Assembly (NCBI GenBank): GCA_000149265.1
Contig: CH002886.1
Coordinates: 999,504 to 1,063,503, forward strand
Source: Ciona savignyi
Taxonomy: Eukaryota > Chordata > Ascidiacea > Phlebobranchia > Cionidae
Length of the DNA stretch: 64,000 nt
Reading direction: 5' to 3'
Both the position numbers and the translations under genes were made by a program. Below are positions 12,501-25,700 of the stretch, piece after piece (position 1 is the stretch's first letter; each line of letters opens with the position of its first letter). The notes beneath the pieces were generated by a model. It did not search any database and was not told the origin of the DNA. It saw only the letters and a program-made list of their open reading frames with translations.

Positions 12501-15500
12501 CCAGGGGTGCAGATTGCATAATATAAGAACATTATAACAACAAGATTTCATTAAAATAACAGTTAAAATATATTTATGAAGTTACTTCCTATAAAAGTGT
12601 TGCGTTGACACAATATATGAAGGTACATACGCAACTTCATTGTATTTGGGTATTTTATTCGAATATGAGGTGATCTATGGTTCAGCAGTCACTGGCGTAA
12701 TTTAGTTTACAAAACTACTTTAAAGTAATAAAAATACCAAAAATAAGAAGCAAACTGTTATTATAACATTATAACAAATATTATGTTCCTCACAGTACCC
12801 TGAATTAGCTGGCGGCCATAACTTTTGCCGAAACCCCGGGAATGAAATGTCACAGCCGTGGTGCTATACTGACCAAAGGCATTCCACCATGCAGCTTTGT
12901 GACATTGAAAAATGCAGTAAGTAGATCGTTTTAACAGAACTTTTTAATATGATAACTTTTAAATGCTGGTATAAATATGTCTTTCCCAACTTGCCCAGAT
13001 ATCTCTCCAATATAATCGTGCCGAAGTGACGTTCTGCTCTAACCCTACTGCCCATTTGCTCAGGTACTCCCTCCAAAGGCTCGGACATGCTTATGATTCT
13101 TATTCCAAGCATCGCGATTCCTTTCATCATCGGATGCATCGCCGTCGCCTTTTGTATTTGCCGACGTAAGAAGCGCGGGGATTCCCCAGAACATAAACCA
13201 TCCCAAGACGCGCAAGGAAAATTAATGAAAATGTCTCAACTGACTGTCAGAACGGTTGGTCAATTTGCGAATTTTATATTATATTGAAATTATTTCTTAT
13301 TCACAACGTAGTTTGCCATTGTACTGTTCTGTAGGTTGTTGTTTAATATTCACTAATTTTAAAATATTTTTGTAAAATTACATATTCGCTGTAATGAATA
13401 ATAGTTACTTTATTTTTGCGTATACGACCTATTAGAGTTACATGTGATTCCCCCACCTAACCCAAAGCAAACATACAGCTGAAACTACCCCAACTGGGCG
13501 CCATGTCAGTCCACCTGCTGGGTGATATGGGTGACGGGCAATTCGGGAAAGTCTACAAAGCGAAGATTCTGCCAAACCCTCATTACAACACCAACTCTGC
13601 CGTGAGTGGCGCATCTTTATTGCATTTCTGTACATAGAAAACACAAAATAGGGAATTCCTCGTCGGACGTATTATAACAATTAAAACCGTTGTATGTGAA
13701 CGGAAGGTTTTGCCCTTCTGTTGTAAAGCAGACTTATGATGTTTCCAACTATAATCGGTGGATCTGTTTTAAGCATTTCTCATTATGTTAGAAATAGATT
13801 CACTGGTGATGGTTGCAAGTATCTGTACTAATACTAATCAATAACCATCCAGGCCGCCGTTAAGACTCTCCGAGACAACGCACTTCCTTCTCAAGTTGAC
13901 GAGTTTAACCGAGAAATTGAAATTTACACCGATCTTCAAAATGAGAACGTCGCTTGTCTTAAAGTAGGTTTTAGGTGTAAGAACAATGTTTTATTCACAT
14001 TTGTGTTTCGGCGCAAGACAAGTATTTTCGGATTTTTGTGTTATATTACCAGGATAACAGACAAAAAATGTTCTACTAATGTCCAAATAGCCAGCGTTTT
14101 AATTTCGATGCATACCATGGCTTACACTTATGGCAATGGGTTTAATGGCAATTGCTGGGTTGCAAATGAGCTGCAATAAATTTGAGTAACAAAAATTTGA
14201 GTCAAAAATTGATCTTCTGTTATGTTGACTCTTTATTTAATTTTGTCATTTAAATTATGTAACTTCTACATTTTTAAAAAGAATACAAAATTACAAAACC
14301 AATGCTCACAGCCATATCCATCCATTGCAGGCCACAGTGGTTCAGCCCAACCTCCGATGCATGGTCTTCGAATACACCGATGGAGTTGACCTTCATGAAT
14401 ACCTTGTCCTGCATTCCCCACAAGCCGACTTCGCTAAACCTCCAAGCAGCGCCAGCAGTCACGCTTCATCGACCATAGAGCACACTGATTTTATCAGGAT
14501 GGCGATACAGGTTGGATGCATAGCTTATCATTCGTTAGAATTAAATTTTGATCACTTTCAATGTGTGTTACATGTCCTAGCTATCCCCTTTCGATGAGTA
14601 CAGGTTTTCTCCTAGAAAACCTAATTGTATAATAGTTAATATCAATCAAAATCTCGTCACTCAAATTTCATTAAAACAACTTTCCGAAGTATCGATGAAC
14701 AAAATACCAATTCTTTATAATCAATTAATAACACATATCCCCCTATTTAAATATAATCCCCATAACAATAGCAACATTCTTCTTCTACCAGGTTGCAAAT
14801 GGAATGGAATATTTAACTCGAAACAACTTTATTCACCGCGACCTGTCGGCCCGTAACGTGTTGGTTTGTGGCAACCTCGATTTGAAGATCTGTAACCTCG
14901 GAGTGATCCGGGATTCCTATCTTTCGTGTTACTACAGGAATCCACAGGGTGGACAGATGCTTCCTATCAGGTATTATTTATTTGTACTATCTGATTTTAT
15001 AACACACTGGAGCTCTAATAACCAGATTGTTGGCAGTTATATTTTTGACGAATCTCGATGTTTTTAAGTAATTTACCTCAATAAGAAATCCATGTTTCCA
15101 TCTGTGCCAATCTTCCAGAGTCTAAACTATATATCTTTATTGACAAATTAACTCCGAGCACACTCGCACCTGCAAGAAGTGCTTAAACACTTCATTGATT
15201 TGCAGATGGATGGCCCCAGAATCGATCCACAGTTGGCAGTTTTCCGACAAGAGCGCGGTTTGGTCGTTTGGGGTTCTGTTGTGGGAAATGTTCAGCTTCG
15301 GGTTACAACCTTACTGTGGCTACAGCAACCACGAGGTAAGAAAGCAAGTTTGTTACATTTGGTCGGTTAGCTGTTTACATTGTAGGCACACCTATAACAT
15401 GTAAGCAAGGTTTCCACATTATAATTGTAACCGATGCATTCCAGGTGTTGGACATGATCAGCAGACGACAGTTACTCACCTGTCCTGACCAATGTCCAGC

Positions 15501-16911
15501 CAAAGTATATTCGCTCATGCACGAATGTTGGTGTGGACAACCAAACCAAAGACCAAGTTTCAAGGTAAACATATTCCCCGGTTTATTGTCTGTAAGACAT
15601 ATGTTTTTTGTGTAAAATTTTGAGTCCCATAATTAATATAAAGTTAAAATATGAAGAAATTTAGACAACAACAAAATATGATTTTTCTGCATAATACTTT
15701 TATCTTATTGAAAGCGTTTTTGTTGTTTTTATAAACCTGTATTTTATTATTTTTTAAATTACGATAAAAAATCAACCCATAGGAGCTTCTATCGAAACTA
15801 CAAGGCTGGGAAGGTTCCAGCACGACCAGAGTCACCTCGCACTTGGCACAAGGCATTCACCGGCAACTGACCAATGTCATCAAGGAAGGGAACGAATACT
15901 CACATTTTCCACCTCAAGCCAGCAGTGTGTAAGTTGATTTTGTCCAGTTCATAGCAATCTACGCGTCATTTTAGTCCGACAATTCCATTCTATTGTTATA
16001 TCTTGGAATTTCTATTTAATGTCATAACTTGAGTTCACTGTGAAAGAGAAACTTAACATTGATATGCAACTGACCAACCCCACGTATGTTGCAGTGGAGG
16101 AAGCAGCGGAATCACCTACAGTTCTGCCATTCCTGCCCCAACCCCCTCCCCACCCCCGCAGTTCGTGGGGACTTTCGCCCCGCCCTGTTCCTCCGCATCC
16201 ACGTTTATGACGTCACAGCCAATACCGCCGAACGTGAGCCCCTCGTCGCAGCAATATTTCTCCTCACCCGCTACCACTGTTTCATACCCCAATCAATATA
16301 ACCCCTACCAAGCCCCACCGTACCCTCCGCAAGCTTATCAAGGGAATTACCCCCCACCCACAAGTCAAAACTACCAGTCTAACCCAATGCAACAAAGAAG
16401 ACCCCAGCAGTACAGACAAGGACCACCATCACACACCAGCAGCAGCAGTTGTACTTCATCCGGCAGGGACCAATACCCACCACACCCAAGATACTCCCAG
16501 AATCACAGTGATAATTACCAGGACGGATACAACTACCAATCGCGTCCCCAGCCGCCCTTTTCAGGACACGTGAAGCGACCACTAAGTGGCGTAATTGAGG
16601 ACGTGGACGACAACGAGCATTTAAAAGAGGAATATTATCAAAACCAAAGTCTCTTGCCACAAAACAACAAGTCAATAAAATCACAGGATAGTTCAAATGT
16701 GACATCGCCGTCTTCCGGACAACACCTTCTCGAAGCCGATTCGTCCGATATGTCCACTGCGAGCGCTAAAGCGACATCTTGTGACTCCGGTCTTCCAGTA
16801 GACGACGATAGTCACGGAGCTGACCCGAAAACCCCAATGGTGTCGCGTGGGGGACAAAGAGTGACGGTAAAGACCCCCCAACGTGTACAAACCCCAAGAA
16901 AATTCACCTGA
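3510..16911 (+). CDS. ROR: ROR-family receptor tyrosine kinase-like protein (19 exons, 1049 aa)
   Basis: Exons: 3510-3561, 7968-8028, 8366-8397, 9295-9418, 10188-10369, 11345-11372, 11558-11697, 11877-12088, 12247-12447, 12796-12916, 13064-13254, 13479-13601, 13853-13963, 14331-14510, 14792-14970, 15206-15335, 15445-15564, 15783-15928, 16095-16911. All junctions are GT-AG and in phase. Domains in order: signal peptide (1-18), Ig domain (~50-150, with FRC, TWY and GTYMCEA), Frizzled cysteine-rich domain (~163-310, ten Cys), kringle (~315-384, six Cys, FCRNPG and PWCYT), one membrane span (~392-414), kinase domain (~455-740) and a Pro/Gln/Ser-rich tail of ~300 residues. Ig-CRD-kringle-kinase order occurs only in ROR receptors, which bind Wnt5a-type ligands in non-canonical Wnt signalling. 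The tail is longer than in human ROR1/2 (937 and 943 aa). The Gly-rich loop, AAVK Lys493 and HRDLSARN are present. The DFG-type motif reads NLG (Asn621), and the helix-F Asp is Ala663, so catalysis is doubtful. One receptor is inferred, not a ROR1/ROR2 assignment. Confidence 0.93.
4191..4931 (-). CDS. candidate two-exon gene nested antisense in ROR intron 1
   Basis: Exon A runs 4931 to 4659 and exon B runs 4478 to 4191 on the minus strand, with a 180-base intron. The donor is GAA|GTGTAA (weak) and the acceptor is TTTGCAG|GCG after a pyrimidine-rich stretch. The junction keeps phase 0 and gives 186 aa. The N-terminus has a hydrophobic stretch (residues ~10-25) that could be a signal peptide or anchor. 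The rest is polar, with alternating hydrophobic residues like a beta-rich extracellular domain. I recognise no family. Both exons being open and joining in frame is suggestive, but the weak donor and lack of a clear poly(A) signal keep this tentative. An open frame on the plus strand at 4750-4998 overlaps exon A and looks like its shadow. Confidence 0.33.
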
Positions 16912-19716
16912 ATTCTTTAAAGTCTACGAGAATCAATCCAAAGGAATACAAGAATCAAGCGGTGGCATAGCTGAACAAAATGCGACGTCAGAGGGGGATG
17001 ATGTCACGAACAGCGTCAAAACAAAGGCATCGAGATTTCGAGCCGATTAATTCAAAATAATCTTGTACCTATTTACCATAATGCGACCTGGCCCGTGCAG
17101 GAAACGTTATATATTTCTTTCTAACCCATTTGCTAACTTTCAATATGAATCGAATCAAAATGTCAAACTTGCCGATTAAATGTGTTGAAATCAGTTTTAC
17201 CAACTATGTTGTACAAACCTGAAAATATGGTTGAATTTACTGCCAAATTTGACGGAAGCTCTTTAGGCTGAACAGAGTTTATCACTGTGGGGTGTCGTCA
17301 GTTCATTGTAACTAACTATTAATTAATAAAGTAACTGAACCAATCGTTTTACCGAGTTAGTTATTTTTATACCGGGGTTTTAAGTATGCAGATATAGATT
17401 CGTTTTGCACCAACGAAAGAAAACAGTACTAAATATATTTATAGTATGGAAAGCAACTGTTTCGCACCAGCAATTAAGAATTAAGGCACTAAAAACGAGA
17501 AAACTGCACAAATGGAATGATTAAAGATGGCGTTCTGCCAATTAAATTGAATCTTCTGCGCGGGCGGACATGATTTGAGGTGGAGTATCTATGGTATGCA
17601 AATGAGTGCTAATTTTTAGTTGTGAGAAAACCTTGCGTCTTATGATAGGATTTTGGGTATCAGCTATTTTCATTAGGTCAGTTTCTATTGAAGATAAATA
17701 CAGAAAAGTTGGTAAACGCCTCTTTTTTAAGCGAGCTCCCAAACCAAACCTTCATTTAGTGTGTTTCCTTCTTTTGCTGCGATTTGTTCAATCCGGATAT
17801 TAACGTTTGTGTGAATGAGTGATTTATCAATATCCTGGACGGGTTGAAAATCGAAACAATCGGAAAATATGTGCGTCACAGGTATGTACAGAGAGTGTGA
17901 GCGAGTAGCTAAGCGTAAATATCACACCTCTTCCACCTACGTTCAAATAGCTTTTAGAATATCCTGTGGTCTGGCTGGATGTTGAGTATGTAGAAAGTGA
18001 AGTAGATTTAAACTGGCAGAATCAATTGAGTTATTTACTCGGTAAAATGGTAAAAGTTAAAAGAAACTATATAGACACAGCACCAATTTAGACGTATAGT
18101 ATAGCCTGTTAGGTCCGGGTCTGTCTGTGCGTGCCAAGTGGCAAGGCTTTCACAAAGTGATTATTTATGCAGGTTGTCTTAACAACCAAAGTCGCGAATA
18201 AGATAACTACAGATAAAATTAAGCTAATTTGGTTTACATAAGTGAAAATTCAAGAAAAGTTTATTTTGGTTATATTCTGCAGAATGGAGCTGTTTACCAT
18301 GTGGGTGGTGTTAACGAAGGTAGTTGACCGTTATAGCGAACCACTGATAATCTAAATTGGTTTTGAAGGAATCATACAGCAGCGAGTCATGGTTTCGCGT
18401 ATAGCTGCCGGAAATTAAGAAAGTACGTGTTGCGCTGCTGGAAAGTAATACATTGTTTGGATTCAAGACTGTATTTATTTTACTTATTTTTGTTACTGTT
18501 TCGGGGAAGCATTAAAAAGTTTGGTACTTGTGGCATTTAAGGAAACAGGCAAACAACATTCGATGAAATATGCCAACGTAACTATAGAAATTGTAGTGTT
18601 CCAGAGTGGTTGGGGTGTCTGACTATTATGTGAGTAGGCCGTTTTAGTTTTGGTTATGCAAAAAGAAAAAGAAAAGCAAAGTTAGCCCTTACGGTGAATG
18701 TTTTGGAGCAGTTTCTCTCCTTCCTTCTTTACATTTGATTCAAGTTAAATGGTGTTACTCCGACGCTTTTGTCCAATACAGTATTAGTGGTGTTTAACGT
18801 CGAAATCAATACGAATTACCCATTAAGTCGTGTTAACTGGGTACTGTCATGGGAATATAAATATATACTAGGCCTCCCAGATGTAGAACGTATATGGAAC
18901 ATTGTGAAAATAAATTATTAGCAACTTAAACGTCTAACATATTATAGCATTTTAAAGTTTTAAGGAACTATATCACAGTAACCTAAGTATCTTCACCTTG
19001 TTATTAGCTACAATCGTTATATCAACGCTAAAAGGTTATTTTGCTATTTGGACGTATATACAGAAAGTTCCAATTTCATGGATTATTTTTACATATCGTT
19101 TGCAGAACGCAGGCACAATTCATAGCGCTATTTTAGAACTGACTACATAAGCTGCATGGAAATGTTACGGTGATACATCAAACTATTCGTACTTTATTAT
19201 CAGTTATAAGTACATCGGTCACGCATGTACCCGAAACCAGTAGTCAGTGTTTATGACTCAGGTGACTTGAAGTTAACCAAAACTCTCCAGCTGTGTGCTT
19301 TCGTACGAGTTGAGCGTGGGCGAGCGTGAAATACAGACAGAAACTACAGCGTTTGCACTCTTTCGTTTAGGACAGTTCGAAGGGAAAGTTAAATTTCACA
19401 GGCTGTAGGCCTACTGTAACTATTAAAACACCCATCTAACATGTAAACAATTTGAAGTTTAAAAGTAGTATAGATAGGTCTAGACTTTCAATAATACGTT
19501 CAACTAAATCTGTTTGGTAAACTTTCCTCAATAGGAGACTTCTCCCGATTGTGTAAATATTTGAGCTATGATTTAGTATTTGCTGACATGCAATTTAGGT
19601 ACCAAGGGAGGATAAGATTTCATGTATTGTTACTATATTATTATATAACAGTTCTTGATTATTAACTGTTTAGAATTAGCCATTTACTGAAACCTAGTGA
19701 TTACCAATTTGTGATT
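16912..19716. other. ROR 3' UTR and intergenic spacer before the RhoGEF gene
   Basis: The first ~430 bases are the probable ROR 3' UTR, ending at AATAAA. The remainder is AT-rich single-copy-looking sequence. Short open frames near 17542-17803 overlap on both strands and show no domain or splice support. The 5' UTR and promoter of the RhoGEF should lie near the right end. Confidence 0.5.
17325..17330 (+). terminator. poly(A) signal of the ROR gene
   Basis: AATAAA lies 414 bases past the ROR stop codon, and no closer canonical hexamer was seen. It implies a 3' UTR of about 430 bases. Confidence 0.6.
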
Positions 19717-22700
19717 ATGGCGGTAACAGAAGATGACAATTACATTCAAGTTCTTGAATCGAATGATGCCGAAAACGGACATTTGCTTTCTGTACCGGGT
19801 ATGTGAAAGTGACATTATAATCGTGCTATATTAACATAATCCCGAATTAAATATAGAATTACTATAATCATGCTTATATAGAACACCAGTTCAAAGCATG
19901 CCCTTTCGAATAGTTGTAATGTAAGAAAACAGTAATTTAATAGTTGTTTGTTTTGTTAAAGTTGGGTTCAATGTATTGTTCTCTATGTAAGCGTGTAAAG
20001 AACGTTTTATTTCGTCTCAACCCTCGATGACACGCTGCAACTGTGGTATTTCAAAACTACTACGTTGGTATGCACAGTTTTATCGTGATTCACTAATGAT
20101 TGCGCAGCATACGTAAGCCTGTGTGTATTGGTAATGGGATGATTTATCTACCCAGTTGCGTAATCATGAGATAGATGTTACGCAGTGGGGTGTTAAATAA
20201 GGCAATCCTTTAAACTTACATAGCCTCGAATGACAGTGTGTTTCTTATTGTAATAAAATTAAAAAAACACGATGCAAGCAATGGTATACATCGATAGCAA
20301 TATAATACCTCTGTCACACAGTGTCGCCTCCATCAGCTTGCAGCCGCTTAAGGCTTTTACAGTTTTTCGCTCAAATCCAAATTTGTGAATTCTTTAGCTT
20401 GCGGGACCGGGTATACCTAGCGTTCATATGACACCTTTGTGCGGCTATGCAACAAAAAGATTGTTATTTATTACTCTCTTAATCAAGTTTCGTTTTAAGC
20501 GTTTACAGTACGGCCAAGTCGTTTCCGCTTTCTGTATACATTTCCAAAGCCCTTATTCGGACAATACGCGGCGAGTTGAATAATAATCCATCCAGTACGA
20601 CATTTGCCAATTTTGTTGGCCGTGTATGCAACGTGCCGCTAATATTTATTAATGGTAAACGTCTTACGAAATAAACGCAATCACAATACGCTCTTTATCC
20701 AAAACAAGAGAAGCTTAGTGGGTTAGTGCGTCGCCTTGCAGTCGACATGTTGCAGATTCGAAACTGGTTGCTAGCGAGTCCGTTGTGTATTTGGCTAGGC
20801 ACTTAACGGACATTGCTTAAGTGGAATAATGCTACCAAATTGAAGAAACGTCTGAATCACACACAACACATTGCAATAGCTCCGATAACCCAATGGTAAA
20901 TAACCCGTGTGTATTATGGTGCTGTCAATGCGTTGCACTTCACCATTACACCCTTCGCGTTAGAATGTCTGCACTTGTGTCGACGATGCAGAAAACAAGC
21001 GACAAAGCCGCCTTTTTAAGGTTTGGGGGTTTTTTTTATCGTTGCCTATTTACTAGATACTTTTCTCCGCTTTGCTTTAATTTTCATTTCTAATATCGGT
21101 GAGAGCGCAGCGTGACAGCGTGACAGCGGTACTGTCATAGGGCTAAAAACACTCGCGTTTTTAGTGATTCACGATCATCATAAATAGAACAGCGGTGTGG
21201 CTAGATGTAATTGTCCTATATATTTGCATGACTTAACTTAATTATTATTTTCTCCAACATACTTTTAACGTCAATTGAGGGTTCATTGTTACGTTTGTAG
21301 ACCTGATTTATTCTAATGCAGTGTTGTAAATTTATTATTACAAACAATAATTTATTGTTAAAAATTCTAAGAATCCGACCTCCTTCCCCCGCAGGTAGCG
21401 AGCCAAGAAGTCGAACGTCGTCCCAGTCATCCAGCAGACGTGGAACAGCCTCCAGCTGGAAAAACGCCAAATGGTTCTTTAACAAAGACCACAGTCGCCA
21501 CAACACCACATCTACCAACAGGTGCCGTTACAGTTTTCGAAATCAGGTCATCCAAAAATACAATACGGTCGTGTGGCCGAATGGTTAATGCCACCGATAC
21601 ACATACCGCCTCTTATACAAAAAAACGTTCCTGGTGATGAGCTTATCATGGGTTCGGAACTTGACACGGTTAGAAAACATCATCCAAAAAACATCACGGT
21701 TATTCGAATGGTTAATGCGGCCAATTTATATACCGCTCTATATATATAAAACGGTCTTAGTTACGAGCACATCCTGGGATTAAAAACGTCAAAAAATACA
21801 TCACAGTTGCACTAAAAATCATTTTCAAGTATCATGCAAAATAATTACATAATGCGTTATTTTAAGATATATTTGACAGCAATATCATAATTATTTGTAA
21901 CTGTTACAGCGACATTATAGTACCAACGTCGTCACGGTATGACGTCACAATATTGATTAAACCGCTACTTCTTAAATTTCTATATTTATAACCTAGGACC
22001 AAGAATCATGGTCACTAACCCATTATACCACAGTACAAACCTTACAACTAATGCGTTTCATTAATAATTTGCTTTAAGTTCGGTTCTTAACTTTGTTCCA
22101 CCCTTCAGAAGCCGAACGGCGAGCATAGCAAGCCAGGAGAGCAGTCACAGCGCAGTTGAACGACGAGTGAAGAACATGCAGCGGAAGAAATCGGTTGTTC
22201 ATGGAATCATGAAACGTGGAAGGTACGATCACTTTTATATTAAAATAATATTTTTATAAAAGATAAATATCAAAATAAATTTGGATATCGGAAGAACAAA
22301 AACTTGAAAACTTAATTTGTCCTATTTTTTAAACCGGAATTCCCAATATTTTTTTAATAAATTTTAATAGGTTTTGGTTTTGCGTGTCCACTAAAATTAT
22401 TTATTAAGTCACAAAACGTGAATTCCTTATTTGATCTCTTTAATAGTATGACGTCATCGATTTAAATTAATCTAGGATTGGTATATAACAAAATTCCGCA
22501 CAATTCGATGATTAGTGGTAAAGCGTATTCGCGTTCAGAAAGATATTCGCCAATAAAAGATACTGAGATTAATAGTTAAAGATGATTTATTGGACAGATA
22601 TTTGTTGAAGAAATGCAGTTGGCGCTTATGAATGTTTTTAACTGAAGGTATGCATTATATACTGAACAAAAACACAGGTGGCGCACTTAGACAGGTTATT

Positions 22701-25700
22701 ATTCACAGAATTGTATATGATAATGACGAAAGACGTGAAAATCCACGATGCACACACACCGTGTATACTTATAAAGTATAAACACCGTATGTATTGTTGT
22801 ATATCCATCACACACAGACATACAGAATGAAGTTTTATAAACTTGATTTTCAAATGTGAATCATTTTATAACTTTTAGGCTTTTAAAAAAAAAACATTTC
22901 TTTGTTGGTAAAGTTAGTCCTTAAATTCCATAAACCATTCCTTCGTTTCTAAGTGCGTTCGGTCACAGGCTTATACAGAACCAAATTAATTGTTACGTAG
23001 CAATGTTTTGTTTGTATGCTTGCTATATTCCGGAACTTACGCGATTGATATGCTATACTGTAAAGTACAATAACATTTTGAAATACTTAGCTCTAGCATA
23101 AACGTATTGATTTCAAGTGCTGAGTAACGTTATTAGTGTACAGGTGTATTTGTTATTTCACAGTTTTTGGAGCAATACTCAAACTGAGACGAAAATATAA
23201 TGAATGGTATAAAGTTTATACTATAAACTGTCTAATACAAGTTTAGCGTTTTATCCGACGTTCTTATCGTATTTTACCGAACTTGATTTAACCAGTTTCA
23301 CGGCTTTGGAATCAACTTTAACTGATAAATCGACATTGTTGTGGTTATGATGGAAAGTAAAATTTCTGTTTACCGCCTCCTTAATATTGATTGGTTTATG
23401 ATACGTAAAAAAAGCACTGCAAAGAAAAACGAATTTAAACTAAATACGCATTATGAGCTAACACTTTGTGGCTACAGTATCCATGCATTCGTGTAAGCGG
23501 TTTTGAGGAAGGTCGGTGGTTGGTGGAAAGATAATTATAATTTGTAAATTTCGAATTGCATATCTGCCTAGGCGCCAAAATAAATTTTAAAGGTGTTTTT
23601 TAGCAACCTGTGTTTTGTGGAAACATTTCAAATTCGTTCAGGCAGTATTAGTTGCTAAGTGTTGGTACTTGATTTAGCCTCAGTGGTGCGTTTAGATTAC
23701 ACCATTTTTCCTTTATCCATTTTGCTGTTATATGATATGGTCGGCTGTATTTTGTATTAAGAGTTAGTCTATGACCTATGTTCACAAAGCAGGATTGAAC
23801 AGTAAAGTATGAGAATCTAGAAGTTACTCTGTTTATGCCTAAAACGCGACTATTAAAGTTTATTTTTATGATACCACATCATTATAATCAGGTAGCAAGA
23901 TGCTGACTAATGATGTTATATTCAGGTGTCGTAACTAAAAAATATTGACAAAACAAAGGCCAATTAGAGACATTTCTTAAAAACGAAATCTCCCACCAAA
24001 CACCTTCAGAAACAGATGACGTTATTGACGTAACAAGAGTGTCTTTGTTCCACACGTAAGAGGTAATATGGTGTGAACGTGAAGGTTCTGTCTAATGGTA
24101 TTAAACTTATGAACAGAATGACACCGGATCTATCTATCTAGCTGCGTAACATATGGTCAAACAGAACACATCAGATTGTGTAGTGTTATTAAGTACTGTA
24201 TAAGCTTCAGTAAATGGACCAGCATGATAACAGTGCTAAATCCTTTAAATTGTTTATTTCTTTCACTCGTCAGGATACAAAAACAACCCATGTATCGACC
24301 AAAATCTCGTGTGTGACATTGATTCATATTGTTGTGAACGCTAATACCGGAACACATCGCCATATCACCCACGATTCCCGTTTATTTTTAACAGCTCTAT
24401 ATTTTTAATTAGCACATCTATATATCTCCACACTACTGCGTAGTCAATAGGCAAATCCGATTACAACGTGCGTTATTTTTAAATCAAAATATTTACAAAC
24501 CTGATGTAGTGTAGAATGTTAACATAAGTCCATGTCCAGTTATTAGTACCTCAAGTTTTCTGATTAGTGAAAGTTTTTGGTTAGTTATCAGGTATGGGTT
24601 ACCTATATGTTCTATTTTTTCGTTTCAGGATATTGTGCGGTTTACTGCTGGCCCTCGTTAATCGCCTCGTACAACTAGTTTCCAGTGGATACCATAATAT
24701 TGTTTAAAGTTAGTTAAAATCCAACGTAAACCACAGTATATTTTTAAAGAGTTTTTTCAAACTAGTTTTTAACGCCTGTAGGACGGGTAAAAAGATTAGT
24801 TGAAATGTTCGTATTTCCGTTCTAAGCAGTGTTCGTTCGACGTATTACCACCCAGTCGTTAACCAGAAGCTGTTACCTGAACACTACTGGTAAATTATAT
24901 ATTTCATTATTTTCCACAGAACGGTTCGCAAGACAATGCGATCCATGCAGATAGTCGAGGCGGAAGGACAGGACGACGGCCATGGTAGAGGACATCTAAC
25001 CAACGAACAAAGGTTAAGAATGTATGTGCTTAAGGAGATCTTGGATACTGAGGATGATTACACCAATTTGCTTCAATTTATTGTGGACGTAAGTTGATGG
25101 TGTTTATCAAGTATTTAAGTCTTGACAGAATTAAAGTGTGGTTAACAGGACGCTGCCTTAACAGACCACTGTCAGACCAGACACGACGAATTTCGATGTT
25201 GTACTTTAATGTATAATATAACATGAATATATGAAAACACAGTAAATCAATGTTTATCGGAAATGTAAAAACAGTGCTTTTCATTTAAAAGAAATAAGAG
25301 AGCTAATTACGTAATGTTAATTCCATCAATTATGTATTACGTGAGCAAATTACTTGATCATCCCGCAAGACATGTATAATTGCGTGGCGGATGCGGATAT
25401 TATTTTCATACCTTTTAAAAACGGAATCAATAAAAAATTGCCCAACAATTTTATAGCACGCGTTTGAAGCGATATTTGTCAATAACTAATTTCTTTTAAT
25501 TTTAATAATATTAAACTAGTGATTTAAAAAAATGGATGAAATTCATGTCTTATCCCTGCGAATGGAAATAAACAAGGGGCGTTAACACACCGGCAAATAA
25601 TAGATTAACTTGACATTTGGTTAACCGGAGTTTTTGCAACGTGTTGTGTGTGATTAAGATGTTTTTTTGGATGATTTTCGCTAAGTGCATCGACCAAGGA

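Noticed and set aside
16379-16890. Minus-strand frames of 108 and 65 codons under the ROR tail
   Set aside because: They are antisense to a Pro/Gln/Ser-rich coding exon; composition bias keeps them open.
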